In this document: piece after piece, positions 50,769-60,120 of the stretch | How positions within the stretch are numbered: the first letter of the stretch is position 1 | Layout: each line of letters begins with the position of its first letter | From: Cinclus cinclus | Taxonomy: Eukaryota; Chordata; Aves; Passeriformes; Cinclidae | Assembly (NCBI RefSeq): GCF_963662255.1 | Contig: NC_085049.1 | Span: 20,926,142 to 20,990,141 of the forward strand | Direction: 5' to 3' | DNA length: 64,000 nucleotides | Program-made: the position numbers and the translations under genes | Notes under the pieces: model-generated | Told to the model about the DNA's origin: nothing | The model's database searches: none | Seen by the model: the letters and a program-made list of their open reading frames with translations, nothing else

Positions 50769-51419
50769 AAGAAGGAGGGGCAGAGTAAACTGTAAAAATG
50801 CAAAGTAAAAGCTGGCACTGGAAAACTTCGGACTTGTGCTGGCAAAGTTTGACCCACTCCACCTGAAATGAAGACGGTTTACCAATTCCTGCAATTTTCT
50901 GGTCGAAACTGACTTTATCCACAGATTTGTTGTGTAGGGGAAGACAAGTCGTATAAAGACCGGGCAGCTTCTTTTCGGGAAGTTAATTTTTATTTTAAAA
51001 CCACGGGCCGGTTATTACGTCGAAAAATTATTGATGATGAATGATGACGATGAGGAGGATGACGATTATTACGACAATGATGAGTATAACCTTGTGAATT
51101 CCATCCAAATGGTTTCTATACGTATGTCAGCCAGGGCAGAGAGAACCACACTAATTTTTGTTCACTGAAGATGAAAACATTACCTTCAATAAAATGTCAC
51201 AGTGGAAGAGAGGCATTGTCGGTAACTTCTAATACGCACACTTCAGCATCTGTCTCTCCTTTTTCCACAAACAGCTGTATTTTGGACAAAATGAGGCAGA
51301 ATTACACTTAAATAGTTGCCGACACTATAGTCGGGCAGGCACTAATAAACTATTGGCCTTTATTTTTTTTTTCCCTAATATCTATCTATTCCCAGCCGCC
51401 GTTCCTTTTTTACCCCAAG

Positions 51420-52290
51420 TCTGGGGAGAGTTCGCACGTCGGCCATTAGGGCACGTCGGAAGCCGGGAAGGTGAGCCAGGCGGGCAGCACACCGGGTCTT
51501 TTCTGGGCGGAACCGTGCATTTCTTGTATCTCACGAGCTGCAAGTCAGGTGCCGGGGAAAAGAAGGCAACAGTGAGTCTCGGAATGAGAGATGTCCGGGC
51601 GATGGGAGAGCAGGGAAGGCGATTGCGGCAGCACAACGGCAAGTGCCCGTGGAGAGGCCGGGGAGCGTACGGTCCCGCTGGCAGGACGGCGCCAGGCAGC
51701 CCCGGGCCGCGGCCGCACCTCCCGGCTCTCCCGGCGGGAATCGCGCCGGTCTCCTCTCGGGGCCTCGCCGCAGCTCCCGGCGCTCCACGTGCTGCCCTCC
51801 CTCGAGGCTGAGCTCCGGCCGCTGCCTGCCGAGGACCGGAGGGACAGGACCGACCCGGGCGGGCTCCCCGCGGCCGGACAGCCCCGGGGACGGCGAGGGG
51901 GGAAGGATTTCGTTGGCCTTTACCGCAAACGCCGCAAAGCCAAGGCGAACTTTGCCGCAGGGGAGGCGAGTGACACCGGCTCTCACGTTCCCCGTCACAG
52001 CATCCCTGGGAATCCCGAGAGGGCGGGGAGTGCTCCGGCCTTCCCAGAATGGGCCGGAGTCCCCGACGTCCGTAGCCCTTTGCGCTCTCAGCTCGAATGG
52101 GCACGAAAGAAGCGTCCCTGCTGCCCCCCAAAGGGGCTGACATCTTTCGTTGCTCCCGTGGGCAGCGCCAGCTCCCGCCGCCCCCATCCCTCTAACATCA
52201 TAGTGACCTTCTCCCCGAGGGAAAAGGGGGTCTTCCCGCTCCCTTTGGAGCTGCCCGGCTGTCACCCTTCTTTTCCTCCAGAATAAAGAG
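51420..52290. promoter_or_regulatory. CpG island 4 in intron 1
   Basis: About 0.85 kb of CpG-dense DNA (CCGGGCCGCGGCCGCACCTC) between exons 1a and 1b. A 288-codon minus-strand ATG frame spans the island (51531-52397), and frames of over 150 codons also cross it on the plus strand, so the openness is explained by base composition. A perfect POU octamer, ATTTGCAT, sits at its upstream edge (52390-52397). I see no exon with Wnt7-compatible phase. Confidence 0.75.
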
Positions 52291-52886
52291 GAAAAGGGTA
52301 GGGTTTGCCCCCAAATCTCTGCTCTGGATATTGCCCGCGACTTCATCTTTCTGAAAGACACATCACTCATACGCAGAGCTTCCGCTGTGATTTGCATCTG
52401 TAGTACTGCTGTGAACTGTAATTTCTGACTTATTTATTAATTAAACAGTATCCGAATGCTCTGTGATCTCGGCAGGAAATATTTCTGTTTCAGTCCTTCC
52501 TGAGGTCAATATTTGATGTGAACCTGTCAGCAGGGCTGCAGGTGCTTTATGATTCAGTGCCTGGAAACGTCATCGATAGAAATATTAAGGTATGCTTCAA
52601 CCCACCCGTGTTTCTCCAGCAAACTGGGAGACCGGAAATAGAAACGGGAACAATGGAAGATCCCCGAGAGGAAGGACTGCCTGAGTGGGACCCTGCTCCC
52701 TTCTCCTAAATGTAGGAGATAGTGGTTTCTTTATGGGACACTGCCATGACACCCCATGCAACACCCCCGCCCGTCCAACAGCTTATGTATTGCGTTATTT
52801 TCTCTCCCTTCGGTGTCATGTTTGCCACCGAAAGTGCAGCTTTTAGCCCGTTGTATTAAGACACGAAGACGTGCTCAGCAGCAAGG

Positions 52887-52928
52887 AAAAAAAACAAAAC
52901 AAACAAACAAAAAACCCCACAAAAACAC
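52887..52928. repeat. A-rich / (CAAA)n tract
   Basis: A8 followed by ACAAACAAACAAAAAACCCC-type sequence. Simple repeat with no recognised host element. Confidence 0.9.
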
Positions 52929-53639
52929 CTGCCAAGACTCCCCTCCTTGCCGTGGCTGACACGACGGCTCTCTCCTTCCCGCTGAAAATCACCCGAATGC
53001 CCTGGAAGACATTTTATCCACCTTCACCTCCCCCTTTTCAAAGCAAAGAGCTCACCAGAAAAGGCATCATTACACCCAAAGGATATGGTTTCAACAAAAT
53101 GGTAGTTCCAGTGGCTGATGAAAGAGGAAATAATTGCATCCCACATGCCTAGCCTAGAAGTAGCCCTGGATCTCAGAGCAAATTTCTCTCCTATTGTTCA
53201 GAGAAAGTGAAGTATCCTCATCGCCTTGCAGGCATGGTGATGGATCTGATAGGGTTTCCGCAAAGGCTTTTACTGTTCCTGATGTCTGCTCAGTTTCACT
53301 TCCAGGCTCAGTCCAACAGCATTCTTGTGATTTTTTGCTATGAATTCCTTTCTAAAATAGCCAAAATCAATTTCGAAGGGAGATCTGCCTTCCAGACTGC
53401 AACATGCGCCCAAATCCTCTGTCCCTTTCCACCGCAGCGAAAGCAATATCTGTACCATTGCCCTTATTTTGCAAGGCGTTTTCTTTGAGCTCGCCTACCT
53501 CTCTGTGAGGGGCGTGCTGTACAAAGTCCTCACAACATTGAAGTCGATAGGGTACCCTGCCATCGCTTCATTTATGGATACACAGCCTCAACAAATTCAC
53601 TACGCATCTAAACTCCTGGTGATCCAAGCCTAGAGGGGG

Positions 53640-54480
53640 ACAGAGCCCATCGCTGCCGACTCCGGCTACGACAAAGGGCGGCGCAGGTTCTCGGCCCCAC
53701 AGAAGTTAGAGCCCTGAAAGGACCTGTCTCCAGCAGGCAGGATTTGGAGCTATCCCCGGGCACGTGGCTCAGCCAGGGCAGGGACGGACACGGGCTCCCC
53801 ACCGGGACAGGGCAGAGGGCAGCGCCGAGGGTGTCTTTCGTACCCCTTCCTCATCTGCGCATCCCCCGCGGGTCGCCTACGGGGCAGTGCCGAGCTCCGC
53901 CGGCTACCGCGGCGGCACCTGCGGCTTCAGGGGCGGGCCGAGAGCCGTGCCAGAAATACCTAAATAAGCAAACACAAAGGGATGCGATCCAGCTGGTGCC
54001 CGCCGAGCAATCCTCTGGGAACCCTCCGGGAAGCAGCCCGCGGGTCTCGCCGGCACCCTGTGAATGGGACAGCTCTGCCTTTGCCGCCCGCAGCTGCGGG
54101 AGCTCCTGATGTGGCATACAGAGCCCGCCGCTCCCTTTCTCATTCCCGAGGAGCCCAGTTTAATTCCTTCCCCTCGCTGTTTAACCTTATTCCTTGGCTC
54201 TGGTGCGCTCCCACTTGCGGATTCCCTCCCTCCCTCGCCGCCTCCTCCCGCCGCTGCCCGGGCTGCTGGCAGCGGGGACGGGGCTGTTCGGGGCACCGTG
54301 CGCAGAGCAGCGCCCGCGGCGGCGGAGCCCGGCGGGCAGGGCCGGGACGAGCCCAGGCGCTCCTCGATCCTCGTCGCTCTCCCTCTCCGCTGCCCCGGCC
54401 GGGCTCCAGCCTGCCCGTCGCTTTGGGGAGCTGTGCCTGTTCTCCTGCCTTTGAGAGCTGCCCTTTGACTTCCCCGTCCT
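53640..54480. promoter_or_regulatory. WNT7B: CpG island 5, downstream of exon 1a
   Basis: CpG-dense sequence (GGCTACCGCGGCGGCACCTG, CGCCCGCGGCGGCGGAGCCC) that starts about 1 kb downstream of exon 1a in the transcription direction, so it lies in the first intron near the distal promoter. Two smaller CpG-rich patches follow at about 54770-54890 and 55200-55335. Confidence 0.75.
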
Positions 54481-55082
54481 CTTCCACGTATTGATTTCAA
54501 TGTGGGAAGTGAGCATTTTTGGATTGCAACTCACCTTATGTATTCTTGATCATAAAAAAAAAATCCCGCAGCTATGCAAAGACAGGATCTTTAAAGAGTT
54601 TGTAGCTCGACAGGTAAGGACTCGGCTGGGGCTCAGGAATGTGGAAATTCAACTCAAGTCAGCCTACTGCGACGAGCAATATTAATAAGGGCATACAGGC
54701 ACTGGGGGGAGAGGCAGAGGGAAAGAGGGCGAAACTTGGCAACCAAAATAACCGCGTGCTCTCGATTGCGGTGATCAAACACCGAGGAGCAAACAGCGGG
54801 CTCCCCGTGACCCCCCGCCGCACCCTCCAGGGCCGCGGGCCGGTCCCTTCGCTGGAGCCCGCTTGGCTTCCCGGGAGCACCAGAGCAGAGGTAGCCGGAC
54901 CAGTTGTCAAGTTAATTTCAACACGTCCGTGTGATGGATAGAAACGCAAATTGTGTCTAGGCCTGCATAAACCAAATCCCTGAGCGCAGGTTCAGAGTAG
55001 GGATTCCCCTCCTCCCGCCCCTTTCGCCTAATACCTCAGCTCTGCTCTATTGTCCCAGCAGCAGCGCCTGTGTTAACTCTGT

Positions 55083-55136
55083 CAGGCTGCCTTTTCTTTT
55101 TTTGTTTTCTTTTTTTGTTTTCTTTTTTTTTTTCCT
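55083..55136. repeat. T-rich tract near exon 1a
   Basis: Repeated TTTTTGTTTTC motifs followed by a T-run. A second T-rich tract lies at about 55361-55387, 80-100 bp inside the intron from the exon 1a donor. They flank a small CpG-rich patch. Confidence 0.85.
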
Positions 55137-55463
55137 CTGAGGGTACTGTAAGCCAGAGATAATATTTAAGTTCGCTTAAGCAGTACAAAATAAAAGAATC
55201 CGTCATCACCCACGACCGGCTCCCTGCAGGCTCGGGGCGGGCTGACCGCCCCGCCGCCGGGCATGGCCCGGGACCGGGGGAGACCCACGGCCGTGCTTCG
55301 GGGGGCTGCCGGCGCTTGGACACTCCGGGACGGAGACAGAAATAATCACATATTTTATTTACCTTTTTTTTTTCTTTTTTTTTTTCCTCCGCAGTATTTT
55401 GTTCCCAATTCCGCACTAACGTGACCCAAAAGCCAAGGATATTTGTCGTGCAGAAGGACTTAC

Positions 55464-55534
55464 CCTAATTTGACATAGATGACTCCAAAGCATAGAAACA
55501 CGTAGAAAATCCACTTCCGAAAGTTTCTGTGCAT
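55464..55534 (-). CDS. WNT7B: WNT7B first coding exon 1a (canonical N terminus)
   Basis: Minus strand: ATG at 55534 (A at -3) opens 23 codons plus GG, then a GTAAGT donor at 55463. The peptide MHRNFRKWIFYVFLCFGVIY followed by VKL matches the canonical vertebrate Wnt-7b N terminus, as I remember it, with one or two conservative differences. The split codon GG+A gives Gly and continues ALSSVV in exon 2. Residues 8-22 form the hydrophobic core of a signal peptide for entry to the ER, where Wnts are glycosylated and acylated. An in-frame TAG ends 3 nt upstream of the ATG, so the start cannot be further 5' in this exon. The exon is read with 51,113 bp of intron before exon 2. Confidence 0.97.
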
Positions 55535-55537
55535 GAT

Positions 55538-55558
55538 CTAGAAAATGGACTGAGCCAT
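55538..55558 (-). promoter_or_regulatory. 6-codon in-frame upstream ORF
   Basis: ATG GCT CAG TCC ATT TTC TAG, in the same frame as the Wnt-7b start, with its stop ending three bases before the main ATG (TAG ATC ATG). The start context is T at -3 and G at +4, so leaky scanning is likely. If used, the terminating ribosome would sit almost on the main start codon. Confidence 0.5.
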
Positions 55559-55593
55559 AAAAATTGCACAAAAAGCCGAAGTGATCGTGTCGA

Positions 55594-55695
55594 TTAAATC
55601 CCAGTCAAGAGCATTGCTGAAGCTACCCAGAAGCAAAGCCGGCCGAGCTGTAAAAAGTCAACTCCGCGCAGACAGGCAGCTCTTCCCAGAGCCAT
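55594..55695 (-). promoter_or_regulatory. 33-codon upstream ORF in strong Kozak context
   Basis: ATG at 55695 in the context TCACCATGG, which matches the vertebrate optimum (A at -3, G at +4). It opens 33 codons to TAA at 55594, 59 bp before the main start. The peptide begins MALGRAACLRGVDF and ends WVASAMLLTGI. If this stretch is transcribed it should strongly reduce scanning to the WNT7B start. The peptide resembles nothing I know. Confidence 0.45.
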
Positions 55696-55929
55696 GGTGA
55701 CCGAAACCGGCTCCGATATTAAAGCTAAAGGGGACCAGAAAAAAACGGAAAGGGCTGCTCAAAACAGTAAAACAAAACCCCAAGACAGATAGTCTGAGGG
55801 AGAGAATGAGCAAGCACTGATCTTGATCAACTGCCTCATAGAGCCCTGAAGTTCAATCTGTTTTTACTTGTTCTGACTTCCCCAGGTAACACTACGTATC
55901 TTGCAATCTATGGCTCCAGGTAGGAGGAT

Positions 55930-55935
55930 CTCTCT

Positions 55936-55993
<58 letters not shown>
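55930..55993. repeat. (CT)n / (GA)n microsatellite upstream of exon 1a
   Basis: Imperfect CTTT/CT repeats run into about 51 bp of pure CT dinucleotide (55943-55993). On the WNT7B strand this is GA. It lies 409-459 bp upstream of the exon 1a ATG and so within or next to the promoter or leader. Polypurine-polypyrimidine mirror tracts of this kind can form triplex DNA or bind GAGA-type factors. Confidence 0.97.
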
Positions 55994-55996
<3 letters not shown>

Positions 55997-57680
55997 CTCC
56001 ACCCCGCATGTGTCAGGATCTAATACATATCTTATCTGTGTGTGCGTGTGCGAGCTGTGCGTGTGTTTGTGTTTCAAAAGGCATGTCTTTAACCCGGAGT
56101 GTTGGGGAAAACACATGAAACGTATCCAATAAGGGAAATAAAGGACTCGTCCTCCCAAACCGAAACATTTTTTCATTTCCTCTAGTATGGTAACGCGGCT
56201 GAATTTGCAATGTACGGACTTCGCAAAAGAAACTGTTACACTGTTACACTTTTCTATTTTCTTTTCTGTTCTTTTCCTCCCCTCCCCCCCCCCTTTTCTT
56301 TCTTTCTAAACAGAGGCAGGCGTTAATCCCCATTTGCTGGCAGCTCCGTATCTTAAAAGGCAACGTGTGTCCAGACTACTTCTTCGGCCGTATGACCGTG
56401 CTGGACACAAATGCCTGAGACCAAATTTGGCATCATTTTCCGTAGTAAGAAAATACGTCTCCTTCTTTGAGAAACAGATACACTTGGCTTTTAATACTAC
56501 CTTAGGATATTCAGTTTGTTGATCCTAGAGAGATTAATTGGTGGGACAAAACCTCACTTTGTATTCAGACACTAACAGTGAAGCAAGGCTTCCTTTTTCT
56601 TCTGTTTTTGTTTGTTTGTTTGTTTGTTTTTTATTATTTTTTCTTTTCTTTCTTTCTGGTTTTTTTTTTCTGTTTTTCTTTCTCACTGATTTCTGAGCTG
56701 CTCCGTTTATTCCTGCATTTGTGGAATTATCTATTCCAGCCTACCACACAATGTGTGCCTGTCCAGAGGCACAGATCTGCATGCATATGCACGCTTAAAT
56801 AGCACTCCGATACAAGTCTGTGGGCTGTAGGGAGTTACACAGATACGGAAAAACTCGTGCACCTCTGCCCTCTCCTACACATACATTCATATACGTGTAG
56901 CAACAGTCAGCACAGATGGCTTTAGGCATCTCTCAGAGAGAATCGGCTAAACACACATCAGGAAAGGCTGAAAGGAAAGCAGGCAGTGACAAGCAAAAGA
57001 CGCTGAACACAGAACTTCATCGTAAAGTATCTATCCTGACGGAGAAAACAAAGGATTTTTTAAAGCCAGCCAGGCTGCCGTGGTTGAAGAGGTGCAGTGT
57101 GAAATCGTCGGTCATCTTTAGACTCCCACAGTAAAAGGCTGCCCGCACCTTGCCATCACCCACCCAGCCCACAGAACAGGGTCCTCTCCAGGCATCATGC
57201 AGACACTCCAAGCCAGTGACGGGAAGGGGACCCTGTGACGGGAAGGAGAAGCGAAGCAGGACAGAGAAGGGTCATGCTGGGGAAGGGGGGTTCAGAGCGC
57301 ATCCCCCAGTAGCGATGAAGGCGGCCGACACTTCCCACTCCACCGCCAGCTCCGATTCCTCTGCTGCGGATCGGTTTGGCTCTTTTCCCCCCGTATTCCT
57401 CAGTTTTATTCTTTAATAATCATCACTCTGGCTCTCAGAGGCGGCCAGCTCTCCTCCAGTCCACTCGGCTACACTGTCATCAATACTCAACTACAGACAA
57501 TTTGTCCTTAAAAATGCCGAATCTTCCCTTCACACTCATTTCCTTGTGTCTAAATATAATTTATTACTTTTTTTTCCTGACCCAACATAAGGGGCTTTTG
57601 TTCTTCATCCCCATTATTTTTAGGCAATTTTTTGTAAGATGAGGCCGTGTTTCACAGAACCACAGGAATCCCAGTCATAT
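55994..57680. other. Upstream flank of WNT7B exon 1a (56.0-57.7 kb)
   Basis: Mixed-composition DNA with a TG-rich patch (56036-56072), a C10 run (56284-56293) and a (GTTT)n / T-rich patch (about 56605-56685). There is a small GC-rich stretch at about 57225-57380. No coding exon or RNA gene is supported. Confidence 0.7.
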
Positions 57681-57782
57681 GGTGCGATTCTTGGGGCTGT
57701 CCTGTGCAGGTCTGCCAGTTGGACTTTGAGGATCCTTGTGGGGCCTTTCCAGATCAGAATATTCTGTGACTCTTTGATTCTG
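57681..57782 (+). mobile_element. CR1 LINE 3'-end fragment
   Basis: Contains TTGGGGCTGTCCTGTGCAGG, then GAGGATCCTTGTGGGGCCTT and a tail ATATTCTGTGACTCTTTGATTCTG. This is the last 100 bp or so of an avian CR1, plus orientation, with a diverged terminal octamer repeat. Confidence 0.92.
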
Positions 57783-57949
57783 TTTCCCTTTTGCAGAACC
57801 ACGTCTCCAACAGCCTCCTAACTTTACCCACAACTGCCTCCCAAACTCTTCGACCAACACCAAAAGGTCATTCACGATATGCAGCCCCACCACCACCTGC
57901 CACCTGCGAATCTTTTTCCCGGTTTTTGAAACTTCTTGGAAACGAAGTG

Positions 57950-58600
57950 TCATGTGTCCGTCACTAGAGTCGCGGGGATGCGGTAGCGGGAGGAGAGGGA
58001 TACGCAAAGATCTTCCCTGCGGCCGGGGCGGGACGAGGCGGAGGGCAGGGCCGGGCGATACCGAGGGCGGGCGCCGCGGGGATGTGCCCTGGGGATGTAC
58101 CTCGGAGATGTGCCCCGGATCACTGCCCCGAGGATGTGCCCCGGGGATCTGACCCGGGCATGATCCCCGGCGATCTGTCCCCAGCGCTGCCTCGGGCATG
58201 ATCCCCGGCGATCTGTCCCCAGCGCTGTCCCGGGGATGATTCCGGGCGATCTGTCCCCAGCGCTGTCCCGGGGATGCGTCCCGGCCCCGCGGAGGAGGCT
58301 CAGTCCCCGCCGGTCCCGCGGGGTCACAGCGCCACCCCGCGGCTCTGTGTCGCCGCCGGGCGGGCTGCTGCGGAGCTCGGCGCGCGGCCCCGTCCTGTCG
58401 GGCTGGGATGCGCTTAGGAGCACCGGCGCTGCCGGGACGCGCAGGCTGACAGCCCCGCGGCCGCTGGCTATAGGAGGCTACCTATGGGGCCGGCCACCTC
58501 CCTGTGTCCGGAACCGGCGTGGAAGGGCAGGCTGCCTCCCCCGCCTGTCAGGCCGTGCGCAGGAGCTCGGCATTCACCGGCCAGGGAGATTAGGAGGAGC
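57950..58600. promoter_or_regulatory. CpG island 6, upstream of WNT7B
   Basis: A compact, strongly CpG-dense island (CGGCGCGCGGCCCCGTCCTG, CGCAGGCTGACAGCCCCGCG) 2.4-3.1 kb upstream of the exon 1a start codon. It contains the nested tandem repeat at 58079-58283. It could be a distal WNT7B promoter with an unseen noncoding exon, a divergent promoter, or an enhancer; the sequence alone does not decide. Confidence 0.78.
58079..58283. repeat. Nested minisatellite: 13-bp monomers and a 38-bp higher-order unit
   Basis: About sixteen successive monomers related to GGGATGTGCCCCG can be laid end to end. From 58157 three of them (13+13+12 bp) are grouped as a 38-bp unit, GGCATGATCCCCG / GCGATCTGTCCCC / AGCGCTGCCTCG, repeated at 58157-58194, 58195-58232 and 58233-58270, with a final single monomer after it. 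The units are GC-rich and not a multiple of three, so the array is noncoding. It sits in the upstream CpG island. Confidence 0.93.
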
Positions 58601-60049
58601 GAGGTGCTCCGCATCACAACCATTTGTTGTTACAGGTCTCCTCTACAGACCCCTCGTGCCTGTTTTCTCACAAACCCCATGGAAGTGGGAATACAACTCA
58701 CATTGTCTCCGTCTCCTCAGTGACTGCACTTGCTTCTGCAAACTAGTGAGTATTCTTCATTGCAAACCCAAGAAGTTTCAACAACAGAAACTAGACTAGA
58801 TTGTAGCATCGTTTAGAAGGCAAAAATTCCTGTATTTTTAACCCTTACTCCACTGTTATCTTCAGCTAATTGATTTGAAGATCCTGGACCGGGGAAAAAT
58901 TATATATCTTCTTACCTTCACATATAAGATTAACTATCCTAAAAACAGGCTGAGAATAAGATTTAATGAAGTTTAATAATTCTGTGATTTAAGAAAATTC
59001 TCTGTAGAATATTAAAATGTTTATTTCTTGCATTAGTATTCAGAGATTCACCTGATTATGTGCCAAATATATAAAGCCCATTGAATTACTTTAAACAAAT
59101 ACCACCTTAATAATGCTAAAAGACTTTCTGGACACAAGATAATACTCCTAAATACAAAAGCATTGGTAGATGGGGGTTGAAACCATTTCCTGAATGCTCT
59201 TCTAGCATACAATTCTTATTTATTACTCATCCAAAACAACTGACATAGCAGGAGATATAGTAAATGAAAAATTCAGTAATTCACTTTCTCCACCCACTGA
59301 CCTTCTGCTGACAAAGCTCAACATTCATGCTTCCAAAACCTGCCAAAGGAAAGGTCATCTACACCCACTGCCGCTGGTCCCCACAACCCTCCCACTCCTC
59401 ATAGCCTTTTGATAAAGTGGCTCCTGTGGTAAAATATTTCAAGTCCCTATTGAGCTTCAGTTTCCCAATCCATCACAAATACATTTATCCCCACTCCAAC
59501 TGGAGTGCCTTTTCCTTCACCTAGGGAGGAGAGTCCCAGTGGCCTTCAGAAGTCAGAGGTCAGTCTGTGAATCTGAAAGCTTAGTCAACAGGAGACAATG
59601 AATGGGTGCAGGTACTCAGGGGCATCTTAGGTATGCATCTCTTTAAAATATGAAGAGGACGGGAATGAGAGTCACTGGCCCAGGCATGGGTCCCTTTTTT
59701 TCCAGGATGCATCACAAGAGACACAGTGCTGTTTGTCTGACCTGGGGCTTATAGGGTTTCATGAATAGGGAACTCTGCCCAAGCAGGAGGATCATCAATC
59801 CCCACAGTATCGAAACAGTTTGCAGCCTGTACAGCTCTGTAAATGGAAGTATGAGCAAGCAGGACCAAAAGGGAAAGGAATTGTTGTCACAGCTCACATC
59901 ATCTTTCCTAGCATTTTTTCAAGAATAGTGCTCAAAATCAGAGTAAATCCAGCAACATTTCTAGGGAATGCAGACAACAGAGATAATTACCCTGTTATGG
60001 GCCACTCTATGTGCTTTTCTTTTCTATCTGTACTGCTCAGCTCAACCAC
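58601..60049. other. Intergenic or upstream DNA (58.6-60.0 kb)
   Basis: Composition returns to AT-rich immediately after the island. I see no gene, repeat family or RNA in this stretch. Confidence 0.7.
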
Positions 60050-60120
60050 TGGACCAGGAGCTGGACTTCAATGAGCCTCGTGGTCCCCTTCCAGCTCAGC
60101 ATATTCTGTGATTCTGTGTG
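60050..60120 (+). mobile_element. CR1 LINE 3'-terminal fragment
   Basis: Reads GGACCAGGAGCTGGACTTCA, then TGGTCCCCTTCCAGCTCAGC, and ends ATATTCTGTGATTCTGTGTG. This is the final 70 bp or so of an avian CR1 with its octamer tail, plus orientation. Confidence 0.92.

Larger units (their letters stand above)
55535..55900 (-). promoter_or_regulatory. WNT7B: Presumptive 5' leader of the exon 1a transcript
   Basis: Sequence just upstream of the canonical start. It carries two upstream reading frames (55594-55695 and 55538-55558) and is moderately AT-rich, not a CpG island. No clear TATA box was seen. The length of the leader is inferred; the true start site could be within or upstream of the CT tract at 55.93-55.99 kb. 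Confidence 0.5.

Noticed and set aside
53904..54500. Long frames on both strands in CpG island 5
   Set aside because: Five or more frames of over 80 codons overlap one another in both directions, a sign of base composition rather than coding.
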